Virus record (IMG/VR): IMGVR_UViG_3300002460_000131
Span: 1 to 29,231 of that record
Direction: 5' to 3' (one strand)
Length of the DNA stretch: 29,231 bases
Origin: a virus
Part shown: in pieces, positions 6,043 to 14,900 of the stretch
Position numbering within the stretch: the stretch's first letter is position 1
How the letters are laid out: each line of letters starts with the position of its first letter
Translations under genes and position numbers: made by a program
Notes under the pieces: model-generated
The model's database searches: none
What the model was told of the DNA's origin: nothing
The model's input: only the letters and a program-made list of their open reading frames with translations

Positions 6043-7518
6043 ATGATTATACACCCATTTACAGCTATTGATTTCGAGATGATAGATTTTTGGTTAAAGA
6101 AAATCCTTCTCCCAACGCCATATAAACGTGCTGACAATTATCATAATGCAATACATAAAGAGCTTATACGCCCACGTTATGGAGAAGGCGGGCCGCTACC
6201 GATCCTTACTGTTCTATCAGGAGGTGAGCAAGCTGGGAAGAGTACCTTAGGCGCTGCTCATATGCTAGCTATGCATTGGTGTTCTAAAATCTTATGGATT
6301 GTGGGCGAGAGGTATGATGATACTCGTTTAGAGTTCCAATATCTCACAAGAAACGCGGTTGCTATAGGTATTATGAGGGGTGATGCTGTGAGCGCGCCTG
6401 CTAACGGCCCGTCCCGTGCTACGTTTAATAACGGTTGTGTCGTAAGGACATTAAGTAGTGAAGATGAGAGTACATTGGCGAGTGAAAGTCCTGATGGTGT
6501 ACTAATGGTGGAGGCGGGACGGCAAACATACCAAGCATTCAGAACTCTTTGGACGCGTGTTACACACAATACGGGATGGTTATTAGTCTCCGGGACCTTT
6601 GAGCAGTTTAAGGGACGCTGGTTTCCGGATCTTTGGAATATTTGTCAAGGTGATAACGAATTCCAGGGTAGATCGCTCTGCCTCCCTACCTATGCAAATC
6701 CCGAGAAATATCCTGACGGTCCACGAGACCCCAAGATATTAGCGATTAAAAAGACGTTAAGTGATGAAGAGTTTGATGAGAGGTTTCTTGGGACGCCTAG
6801 ATCGCCACTAGGAGTTGTTTTCCCAGAATTTCGGCGTAGTACACATGTAAAAACATATGCTGATTATACCCCACTCTACCCTATTAACATTTGGGTAGAT
6901 CCAGGATACTATCCTTCAAGTTATAGTGTACTCCTTACTCAGAATGTTGGCGGGCAGACTCGTTTATTCTACGAGTATTATACGAATACTAAACTTCCCT
7001 CCTACCTCAACATAAACCCCGACTCTCGACTGCCCTCAATGGTGAATGAAGATATTGCAAAGTATGTAGCTGGTAACTCGTTAGTTGAGGAATTTAAAAA
7101 AATTGTAATTGATATCGCCGCGGAGGCGCATGCGGGGGCAGGAGAACCAGCAGCAGAGGCATGGCGTAGAGAATTTGGTCCTAGAAATATACCAGTAGTA
7201 GGAAGATATGTTAAAATAGAAGAAGGATTGCAAAGAACCCATGACAGGCTTCGAATTAATCCGCTTACAGGGGCACCATATCTTATTATCCACCCATCAT
7301 GCGAAAACACTATATGGGAATTAGAAGAGGGTTATCGTTTCGCGTTACGAAAGGGTGGGGAGTTCGGGTCAGTAAATAAACCTATAGATAAGAATAATCA
7401 CTCTGCTAAGGCGATTGCGTATGGAATTATTGATGAGTTTGGAAAGGCTGATGGCGCACCACCAGAATCTAGACCACCTGCGCATCGCCGTATGAGTTAC
7501 GATAGGATGGTTATATAA
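6043..7518 (+). CDS. terL: Terminase large subunit
   Basis: This is the packaging motor ATPase and headful/cos nuclease acting at the portal. Numbered from the ATG at 6043 (491 aa), the Walker A loop is GGEQAGKS at 60-67. The Walker B strand is GVLMVE, with Asp151 and Glu157 as the likely acidic residues. In the RNase H-like nuclease half, acidic residues stand in WVDPG (Asp286), VIDIAAEAH (Asp357) and DKNNHSAKA (Asp449, His453). Length and motif order fit large terminases. An in-frame ATG at 5959 and another at 6013 exist, but both overlap the previous gene; ATG 6043 falls one base after its stop and directly before the conserved N-terminus. No start has a strong ribosome binding site. Portal follows after two bases. 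Confidence 0.92.
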   Translation: MIIHPFTAIDFEMIDFWLKKILLPTPYKRADNYHNAIHKELIRPRYGEGGPLPILTVLSGGEQAGKSTLGAAHMLAMHWCSKILWIVGERYDDTRLEFQYLTRNAVAIGIMRGDAVSAPANGPSRATFNNGCVVRTLSSEDESTLASESPDGVLMVEAGRQTYQAFRTLWTRVTHNTGWLLVSGTFEQFKGRWFPDLWNICQGDNEFQGRSLCLPTYANPEKYPDGPRDPKILAIKKTLSDEEFDERFLGTPRSPLGVVFPEFRRSTHVKTYADYTPLYPINIWVDPGYYPSSYSVLLTQNVGGQTRLFYEYYTNTKLPSYLNINPDSRLPSMVNEDIAKYVAGNSLVEEFKKIVIDIAAEAHAGAGEPAAEAWRREFGPRNIPVVGRYVKIEEGLQRTHDRLRINPLTGAPYLIIHPSCENTIWELEEGYRFALRKGGEFGSVNKPIDKNNHSAKAIAYGIIDEFGKADGAPPESRPPAHRRMSYDRMVI

Positions 7519-7520
7519 TT

Positions 7521-9662
7521 ATGATGAATTACCCAATGCAGGGCGTATTACCAGGAATGATGGAGTCATCTACTCCTACTACACTACCTACACCCCCTAC
7601 CCAACCGTCTTATCAGGGGATGATAGGGCTACCTGGAGAAATCGGCATCACATCGCCTCTTGATCGATTTGCTTTCAAGGAATTTAATAAAATGGCTGAT
7701 CAGCTCAACGAAGAGGAACTTCCACAGCTTTATGATTATATACTCAAAACATCCGATGTACTGATTAAGCATTGGGAGCCTCGTAATGAACGTATGCTCA
7801 GATCACAATCATTTTGGGAATTAGGATCTAGGTACGCTGAAGAGATGATTAGGAAGGCACGTGGTAAGAGTATAATTGATGGGGTTTCTGTGCAGGAAGG
7901 TGAGTTACTTGAATTAAATGATGGTTATTTAACTGTCGATAAGATTACGAGTATGGTGGCAGGAGCTCGTTGGGGGTTTGATGTACCGGCAGGACGCTTG
8001 GGTTTAGAAGATGTAGCACAATCAATTGAAGAGCTGTTAGTATGGGCAGATGATAAACTTGATAGAAAGTATAGTCAAGCACTTCACGGTAAGGCGATTC
8101 GGGATGAGGTTCATTATGCGGTGTTAAGGGGCTGGATAACCGGGATGATTATACCTAACCCAAACGACCGCTACCTACCGTGGACGTATCTCCTTGAAGA
8201 TCCTCTCTTTATATACCCACGATATAGCGGAGATGAGCTTTTGCAGGTAATACGTAAGTATACTGTATCAGTTATCGAAGCGCAGTCACAGTATGATACA
8301 GCATTTGAATATCTACTAGGTAAAGATGACGATGATGAGATTGATATAATTTGCTATTATGATTCTATTTATAAAATTGAGTTGTTAGTAGACGGAGGTA
8401 GTATTACAGTAAACGGGGCGCATGATAGAATAGTTTTACAACCACTTACTAAGCACGGATATACAGATTTACAAGGTAATTCATTAAACCCTTGGATTAT
8501 AATCACTCCTCGCGGAACACCAACTCGCCGTTTTAGCACATCTCGTACACAAAGTGATCGTGAAAGCGCTATTGCTCATATCGGTCTCGATGCCTTATAC
8601 CCTATTATCGGTATGATAGAAGCTTTCGAACTTCTTCTACAAATGCTTCTCACAGAAGTGTCAAAAGGTGTAAATCCACCACGACTAATATTCTATGACG
8701 GTTTTAATAAACCAGAACCATTAGACCTGGGTATCGGTGGCGAGAACTATATGATAATGCATACACAGGATGCTAGGATTCTAGATAGTACTGCGATGAA
8801 GCCTGATGCGGGTCCTATTCTACAAGTTATTCAAGAGCGTTTACAAAAAGGTGGGGTACCAAGCGTTCTCTATGGACAGAATACCGGGGTATTAGCGGGA
8901 TATGCGATTAACCTGTTAAGCCAGGGAGCGCAAGATGTAGTACAACCAATCTTGCATGGAATACAGAGGTTTAGGGAGATTAAGTTTGAGCGGATGTTAG
9001 AGATGTATGCAACAATTGGATACCAATTCGCCGGGCCTTTACAAATTGCTATGAATGACCCTAACACAGGACGTAAGTATATGAGTGGAAAATATATTGA
9101 TCCGTCGATGATTTACGCAAATGGTACCCATGTCGATGTTACATTTGATGCGGTGACGCCGAGAGATTCCGTGCCGCTTATTCAAGCCGCTGTAGGGGCA
9201 AATCAGGCCGGAATTCTCCCGTTATACGACGCTATGAAAGATTGGGTCGGTATAGAGGATCCAAGGGCGGCAATGCAGAGGCTAGCTGAGGGAATGAATT
9301 GGCATGATCCAGCAGTACAGAAGCATCTCGCTAGAGCGGCGGGAATGAAGAGTGGAAATCAACAATTAAAAGACGCTGTTCTAGCTGCGATGGCAGAGGA
9401 ACAAGCAATGTTGGATATGCAGTTACAGCAGATGGGAATGACGGTGGCCAGCGGTCAAGAGAGTACTTCTCAACAACCGCAGCCGAAAGGACAAGCTGGG
9501 GGCGCTGGAGGAAGAGCAACTAACGCATCTCCTCCCGCTAATCAGAATCCAATAACTGCTACAACCAACCAGGCGAATAATGTAGCAGCAAGTCTTAATG
9601 TGGGTAATGGAGGTTCAATGCCAATACCAAACCAACTTTCTAAGTTTTTAGGGGGTGAGTAG
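7521..9662 (+). CDS. Portal protein
   Basis: This 713-aa protein would form the dodecameric ring through which the terminase packs DNA. It follows the large terminase with a two-base gap. The first 35 residues are a Pro/Thr-rich disordered leader. The body has the mixed helix/strand layout of portal proteins. A conserved-looking segment from about residue 446 (VPSVLYGQNTG, then LAGYAINLLSQGA) resembles the crown/stem region seen in many phage portals. The last 100 residues are Gln/Ala/Gly/Asn-rich and low complexity, ending in LSKFLGGE. Length fits large portals of podovirus- or siphovirus-type phages. It is the most reliably placed structural gene after the terminase; the call combines context and overall pattern. 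Confidence 0.88.
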   Translation: MMNYPMQGVLPGMMESSTPTTLPTPPTQPSYQGMIGLPGEIGITSPLDRFAFKEFNKMADQLNEEELPQLYDYILKTSDVLIKHWEPRNERMLRSQSFWELGSRYAEEMIRKARGKSIIDGVSVQEGELLELNDGYLTVDKITSMVAGARWGFDVPAGRLGLEDVAQSIEELLVWADDKLDRKYSQALHGKAIRDEVHYAVLRGWITGMIIPNPNDRYLPWTYLLEDPLFIYPRYSGDELLQVIRKYTVSVIEAQSQYDTAFEYLLGKDDDDEIDIICYYDSIYKIELLVDGGSITVNGAHDRIVLQPLTKHGYTDLQGNSLNPWIIITPRGTPTRRFSTSRTQSDRESAIAHIGLDALYPIIGMIEAFELLLQMLLTEVSKGVNPPRLIFYDGFNKPEPLDLGIGGENYMIMHTQDARILDSTAMKPDAGPILQVIQERLQKGGVPSVLYGQNTGVLAGYAINLLSQGAQDVVQPILHGIQRFREIKFERMLEMYATIGYQFAGPLQIAMNDPNTGRKYMSGKYIDPSMIYANGTHVDVTFDAVTPRDSVPLIQAAVGANQAGILPLYDAMKDWVGIEDPRAAMQRLAEGMNWHDPAVQKHLARAAGMKSGNQQLKDAVLAAMAEEQAMLDMQLQQMGMTVASGQESTSQQPQPKGQAGGAGGRATNASPPANQNPITATTNQANNVAASLNVGNGGSMPIPNQLSKFLGGE

Positions 9663-9676
9663 ATTGGGGTTATACT

Positions 9677-9763
9677 ATGGTTAGTACAAAAGATAATACT
9701 ATTACTACTCGCCCATTCTCGGGCCGCCACCAGAAGAGCATTATTTCTTTCTTTCTGGTATAA
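9677..9763 (+). CDS. Possible 28-aa peptide
   Basis: ATG 9677 is preceded by GGGG seven bases upstream and runs to TAA at 9761-9763. The product is Thr/Ser-rich at the start and hydrophobic at the end. Its 3' end overlaps an extended -10 promoter. No family is recognised, and the frame may be fortuitous. Confidence 0.25.
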   Translation: MVSTKDNTITTRPFSGRHQKSIISFFLV

Positions 9764-9764
9764 T
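9754..9764 (+). promoter_or_regulatory. Extended -10 promoter TCTGGTATAAT, copy 2
   Basis: This is the same 11-mer as at 3346 and 27128. It is followed 14 bases later by a second GGTATAAT and then by the ribosome binding site of the 9792 gene. The -35 region is weak (GAGCAT), so activity would rely on the extended TGG element. Confidence 0.55.
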
Positions 9765-9791
9765 AAGAATAGGTATAATAGGAGGTGATAA

Positions 9792-10121
9792 GTGAAGGTA
9801 CAAAGTGCACGTTTAGGTGATGTTGTAGAAATAGATTGGATTGATTCTTGCGAGTTCACTGGGTGGATATCACAGGAGGAGGCTTATGAAGCATCACGCT
9901 CCGGTGATAGTGTTTGTCGATCCGTGGGTTACGTGTTTGATAGTAATAAACGCTACCTTACTCTCGCTTCTCATATTGGTGTTGATAACGGGTCATTAAC
10001 GGGTATGATGAGAATACCGAGGACCGTAATTACAGAAGTAAAGATTCTACAAAGGAAAAGGTATGCCAAAACCAGATTGGGAAAAGAAGCTACTACGAAA
10101 AGCTCAGAAAAAGTTCCGTGA
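9792..10121 (+). CDS. Hypothetical small beta-rich protein (109 aa)
   Basis: The start is GTG, fixed by the near-perfect ribosome binding site AGGAGGTGAT a few bases upstream. The first 85 residues look like a compact beta-barrel: DVVEIDWIDS near residues 10-19, GYVFDSN near 46-52, LTLASHIG near 56-63 and MMRIPRTVITEVKIL near 72-86. Small phage proteins with this strand pattern and a closing IPR motif are common, and none has an assigned function that I can state. The Lys-rich C-terminal tail overlaps the start of the next gene by 59 bases. It is the first gene behind the promoter at 9754. Confidence 0.75.
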   Translation: MKVQSARLGDVVEIDWIDSCEFTGWISQEEAYEASRSGDSVCRSVGYVFDSNKRYLTLASHIGVDNGSLTGMMRIPRTVITEVKILQRKRYAKTRLGKEATTKSSEKVP

Positions 10122-10245
10122 TAAGAAGAAGCAGGTGGAGTATATCACGAATGGTATAGAAAGCGGTGAACCATTTGCCGGAGAAAATAACAAGGTTAAA
10201 GAATGGAAAGTATCGAGTAACAGGACCGAGCGGTATCCACGCTAA
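10063..10245 (+). CDS. Lys-rich hypothetical protein (60 aa)
   Basis: ATG 10063 has AAGGA six bases upstream and lies within the 3' end of the previous gene in a different frame. The product begins MPKPDWEKK and is very basic over its first 25 residues, then polar. It may bind nucleic acid or the packaged DNA; that is only an inference from charge. Its last 80 bases overlap the next small gene in the third frame. No family is recognised. Confidence 0.6.
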   Translation: MPKPDWEKKLLRKAQKKFRDKKKQVEYITNGIESGEPFAGENNKVKEWKVSSNRTERYPR

Positions 10246-10324
10246 AGGTACCACTAAAAAGAAGGCGGAGGCTCAGGTACGAATTATCGCAGCCGCTGAG
10301 AAGAAGGGGCGGGGTGTGGTGTAG
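10166..10324 (+). CDS. Small protein of the KYRV...AKGTTKKKAEAQ type (52 aa)
   Basis: This 52-codon frame starts at GTG 10166 inside the preceding gene and ends at TAG 10322-10324. The product contains LKNGKYRVTGPSGIHAKGTT followed by KKKAEAQVRII, a pattern I recognise from very short proteins found repeatedly in phages and other viruses: a beta hairpin, then a charged helix with an AEAQ-R core. Function is unknown. The upstream ribosome binding site is weak, and a TTG three codons later is an alternative start. The stop overlaps the GTG of the next gene (TAGTG), which argues for translational coupling and for the frame being real. Confidence 0.65.
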   Translation: MNHLPEKITRLKNGKYRVTGPSGIHAKGTTKKKAEAQVRIIAAAEKKGRGVV

Positions 10325-11649
10325 TGGCGACTGAGTATCTAATAAATGGTAGGTGGGTAGGGGAGCACGAAGCTCAAGTCCTGATGCCTGGTAAGATGTA
10401 TATGGGCGATGGAGATTACGACTGGGATTATCAGAGTATGCCAAGTAGGAAGAGCTTGGATGAGATACGAGCTCAATTATCTAAGTCTGGACGTAGTACT
10501 AAGAAGCAATGGTCTCATGCAAAGACCGCGTTACAGGATTTGCTAAGGTATGGTGGTAGCAGCGCTAGCGGCGAAGCTGCGGATTTGTGGAGAATAGCAA
10601 ATGATCAGGGGAATAGCGCTTTCAAATGGTTATCAGATAACGATCCTACTACCGAGATGTTGAAGCGGAATGAGGCAAATGCTGCTGCTCAGATCGCAAG
10701 AGAGAATGGTGCGGGGGCAAATGATCCCGGTAATGCTATCATACGTAACTGGCAAAATTATTCCATTCCTGTACTAAAAACACTACTAACTAAACAGCAG
10801 TTAGCTATGTTACCAAGCGAGGCCCTTAGCCAATTCTCTAACGAGGATCTATTAGCAATTGATGCTGCGGTACCAGGATTTATTAAAACCCTCTATAATC
10901 TTCTTCCTGTAGGATCTAGGAAGAGTAGTTTAGCGCCGTTAGTTGCTACTAGTAGTGGAGGTGGTAATGGTAATGGTAATGGTAATGGTAATGGTAGTAA
11001 TCCACCACCATTACCGGGAGGTACTCCTAACACAGCACCCCTTGAAGCACACGATCCTAACTTCCAAACACGTACAGGCTCCGCAGATAATTTATTTGCG
11101 GGAGGATTCCAACGCGGTAATCTAAACGATTCTGATATTGCACGTCTATTCCCATTTGCAGAAGATCCTGATACCTCAGCAGATCGTCTTCTACAAGGAT
11201 ATGGGTTTGATATGAATATTTCAAATCCTTATACTGATTGGATGAGAAGTGAATTACCAAAACGTATGAGCCTACTCCGTCTTAGAAATATACTAGGGGG
11301 AAGGGATTATGATCCAGCAGCCCTCCTTACGCAACTAACATCAGGCGCGATGGGAGCGGATCAGGGCGGGCCGGATATACTAACCGGGCTAAAGGATTTG
11401 GTAACAAAGTATCGTGCCAATGATCCAAGTCTTTCGCAAGGGCAGAGGGGTGAAGGAGAGTTTCTTGTTGGTGGTGATACAAGGGGCGTCTATGACGAAT
11501 TCATGCGCTCTCAACGCCTGGACCCACGATTCCTAACAAACAATTTTCTTACACGAAACTATCAAAACACACTGCGTCGTTATCAAAATGCTGCTACTGG
11601 GCAGGGTGCTAACAAAACATATTGGGATTTTCTTACAGGGAATTTTTAG
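10324..11649 (+). CDS. Hypothetical virion-associated protein with shared C-terminal module (441 aa)
   Basis: The family is not recognised. The protein has a helical N-terminal half (about residues 1-205), a Gly-Asn linker encoded by a perfect hexanucleotide repeat, a Pro-rich patch, and a C-terminal domain from about 245 to the end. The C-terminal domain contains GFDMNISNPYTDWMRSEL near residue 300 and ends in YWDFLTGNF. Closely related elements occur in the 372-aa protein at 19173 (IGFDTSISNPYTDYL, ending in DWIQGAF) and, reduced, in the 102-aa protein at 11664. This suggests a docking or assembly module shared by proteins flanking the giant gene. The start is GTG, overlapping the stop of the 52-aa gene. 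Position between portal and capsid genes suggests a virion or assembly role. Confidence 0.7.
   Translation: MATEYLINGRWVGEHEAQVLMPGKMYMGDGDYDWDYQSMPSRKSLDEIRAQLSKSGRSTKKQWSHAKTALQDLLRYGGSSASGEAADLWRIANDQGNSAFKWLSDNDPTTEMLKRNEANAAAQIARENGAGANDPGNAIIRNWQNYSIPVLKTLLTKQQLAMLPSEALSQFSNEDLLAIDAAVPGFIKTLYNLLPVGSRKSSLAPLVATSSGGGNGNGNGNGNGSNPPPLPGGTPNTAPLEAHDPNFQTRTGSADNLFAGGFQRGNLNDSDIARLFPFAEDPDTSADRLLQGYGFDMNISNPYTDWMRSELPKRMSLLRLRNILGGRDYDPAALLTQLTSGAMGADQGGPDILTGLKDLVTKYRANDPSLSQGQRGEGEFLVGGDTRGVYDEFMRSQRLDPRFLTNNFLTRNYQNTLRRYQNAATGQGANKTYWDFLTGNF
10963..10998 (+). repeat. In-frame GGTAAT hexanucleotide tandem repeat
   Basis: Five perfect GGTAAT copies (10963-10992) plus one variant GGTAGT (10993-10998) encode a Gly-Asn linker between the two halves of the 441-aa protein. 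Gain or loss of a unit keeps the frame and would change only linker length. Confidence 0.85.
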
Positions 11650-11663
11650 GGGGTTAACATAGT

Positions 11664-11972
11664 ATGCCATTACCACCAATGTCGGATACACTTCGTGATT
11701 ATTATAGCGCTAACCCGCTAGCAGCCTTTAACTTCCTATACCCTACTACTGGCTATCATAGAGCAAAAACCGACTGGTTTCGCTCTCGCTACCAACCACT
11801 ATTTGAACAATATGAGGCAGCAGGCCCGTCCGCTCCTAACGCCTCATTTATGGATTTTCTTGGCGGAACAAATCTAGGTAATGATTTCATGAACCTTTCG
11901 CCAGCAGCTCGTGGGGAACAACGAGGATTAATGACCCCGCGGATCAATTATAATAGCAGGTGGTTTAGGTAA
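11664..11972 (+). CDS. Short relative of the shared-module proteins (102 aa)
   Basis: This small protein has DYYSANPLAAFNFLYP near its start, then TGYHRAKTDWFRSRYQPLF and PNASFMDFLGG in its middle. The TDW-F/M-RS step and the N-x-x-F-x-D-F-L-x-G step also occur in the C-terminal module of the 441-aa protein, in the same order. It therefore looks like a minimal stand-alone copy or a decayed relative. The ATG lies 14 bases after the upstream stop with a GGGGG ribosome binding site. The stop TAA overlaps the ATG of the 2398-aa gene (TAATG), so the two are probably translated together, and it may be a partner of the giant protein. Function is unknown. Confidence 0.65.
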   Translation: MPLPPMSDTLRDYYSANPLAAFNFLYPTTGYHRAKTDWFRSRYQPLFEQYEAAGPSAPNASFMDFLGGTNLGNDFMNLSPAARGEQRGLMTPRINYNSRWFR

Positions 11973-14900
11973 TGCCATTCGCACCACCTTCTATAGCAAG
12001 GTTTCTAAATCCTGGTGATCCAATCTCCCCAGACGATCTGGAAGAGAAGAGGCGTCGTGAGGCTCTTCTCGCCATGGGAATCGATCCCGATACAGGGCTG
12101 CAACTAGGATTCGGACGTGACACACAAGCTACTGAAGAGGTGCCTACTATTGTAGGAGGAAGTGCTCTTCCCCCATCTCCACAACAGCCATTTGAGCCTC
12201 GTACAATTGAGCCTAGAGGGTTTCAAACCCCACTACTTTCAGACGAGTGGACAGGTCCTGTAGGACCAATAGATAATCCAGTGTCTGAGGAAATCCGAAA
12301 ACGTAATAATATATTAAGAGAAGGATCACAGGACCCGTTACTATCGATCATGAATCGTATTATAGGATCGGATCCTAGAGACCCATTCGGCATGCAACAG
12401 GGTGTAAGGGGTGCTGTTGGCCGACCAGTATCCAATATTATTAAGGATATAAAAAAGCTTTATTACAACCCGGAAACTGTGCCGCCAGAGTTCATGCGAT
12501 TAGATAAGAGTGTAGCACCGATAATCGGTAATCTTATCGCTTCTCAATTACCTTTCGAGACTAATACTATTGGTAAGCAGTTAGAACAAGGATCAGTACA
12601 GCGTCCGGAAGGACCGCTAGTTGATATGGATCCTAATCTAGTAACAGGTATTCGTCAGCGCCCTCACGAACCTTATATGCCTGCTGGTACTCCTGGCCGT
12701 AGTGGAATAGGTGATTATCTTGCGGAGATTATGGGAGGAGCTATGATGGCAACTCCTCCACTACCTCCTGGTACAGGAAGGGTAATAGGTCAAGGATTAG
12801 GGCGCGGAGCGTTAGCTGGTGGACGCATGGCAGAAGATATCGCTAATAAAGCGTTAACGGGTACGGTTCGTGGAGCTGTATCAGCCGCTGAATCAGGAGT
12901 AGGTAGGAGGGTGGGTAGGGCTATTAGTGAGGCAGAGCGCCAGGTAACGGGCTCATACGCACGACCCGCAAGAAGGCAAATTGCCCGATCTTCTGATCTT
13001 GCACGAGGTCTTGATGCTTCTCAAAATACATTTATTAAACAAATTGTTGCTAAAATGGATGAGGAGAATCCTAAATGGCGTGAAACACCAGGGCCGAGAC
13101 AAGAAGATCTTCTTATGCGTAAATCTGCTGAAGTACGTGATGAAATACGTGGGACTCCACAAGAGATCCCAGAGGAATATTTAAACGATATCCCTACATC
13201 TGAAGAGGCGCGTGTTGCTCCATCTGTCTGGGAAACTGCTGTGAATACTGAAGGGGATTATTGGAATCAGCAAAGTACACAGGGTCAAAGAGAACTGGCA
13301 CAAGCCGCGGGTATTAGTGTAGGTTCTCAGCGAAGACCCTGGTCAAGCCTTCTACCACCTGACCAGAACAAGATTATTACCGCAATACAATCCCAAGTAC
13401 CAGAGTTTCAAGGAGGTATACAAGGTACTGGTGTGGGTGAACTAACAGTACCCGGAGCAAACTTACGCCGGCGTGCTACAAGCGTTCCCATTCGTGTACG
13501 TATAGCTCAGTATGAACAGCCCTCTATAATCGGATCTACTGATCGCACTACATGGGCACTACACCGCGCGGAATTAGAAGTTATTGTGAAAAACTCGGAC
13601 AATCTTCCTGCTAATCAAGCAGCTCTTTATCAAAAATATCTTAAAGAGTGGGATAATACTATAGATGAGATGCTTACCGACCCTGTACTTGCTAAACAAA
13701 TCACTGAAGGAGCTTTAGAGGGTAATAAGGATCTTATCATGAAGCATAAAGAAGCGCTAGATCGTCTAAAACGCCCGGATACTCTATCAGCTCCTGGTAG
13801 TGTAGAAGCAGAAGTTCCTATAGAAATAGTACGTAAAGCAAGAGCGGTAGGGGAGTTAAATACAGTACGGATACTATTACGTGAGGCTGATGAGGCTTCG
13901 AAGTCTCCCCGCCCAATTCTACCAAATGGGCAGCGTAAGACAATAGAAGATCATGAGGCCGATACTATACTTAGCATTTTTGAAACTAATGGTATAGACG
14001 CGTCTGATCCTATATCTGTGTATACAGGTCATTATCGTGGTAGTCCTCTCGTGAACACAAGAGAGGGTACGATAGGATTCTTATCTCGTGAAGAAGCTCT
14101 TGCTCAGCATCCAGAGTCTACTGATTGGATAGTAGAAGAATATATTATTACTCCTTCAGATATTATATCCACAAAACCACAGGCAGGACGTGTACTAAAA
14201 GGCGTGGATACTGGCGATTTTGTGAGGTTCCGTCCAGACACTACTCATCCACACGGCGCACAAATCCCTAATGAAATACCAGGAGAGTACGATGTTCCGA
14301 AGAGGGATGTGCCACGGACAGATAAATTACAAGAGGTTATAAGATCACAAGAACCTTATCAAATGCCTGATAAGCCTGGACCAATAGCACAAAGCCCAGA
14401 ACCTGGGCTCGAGCCCGTTACTCAAAGCCCAGAAGAGCAGTTTCGACAACTCCTTACACGCATTGATGAGATATTAGCTAACGAACCGGAGCGTATCAAA
14501 CAGATAGCGCCTGGAGACGAACAAGCAGTATTATGGGGAACGCCACAACAAGAACGAATGATACAGCAGTACGCAAAGGAACGTGGTGAAGCTACTCCCA
14601 AACCACCGACAGACGCAAATCTGTTTGCACCTAAAACAGGACGTTATGGTGAACTGTTAGAAAAGGCTGGTAGAGGAGAGGAGCTAACAGCAGGAGAGTA
14701 TAATGAGCTGTTAGATTTACGTACGGCAGAGGTAGGAAGAGCACCACGGACCATAACACCTATTGATACGACGATACCAACGTTCGAGAGGGAAATAACA
14801 CCGCCATTTGTAAATAAGGGAAATCCGACGCCCCGACGCCGCATGTCTGAAGGCTATAACCCTGACCTTGCACCAGATGCGGCGGCTAATCGTGAGTTTA

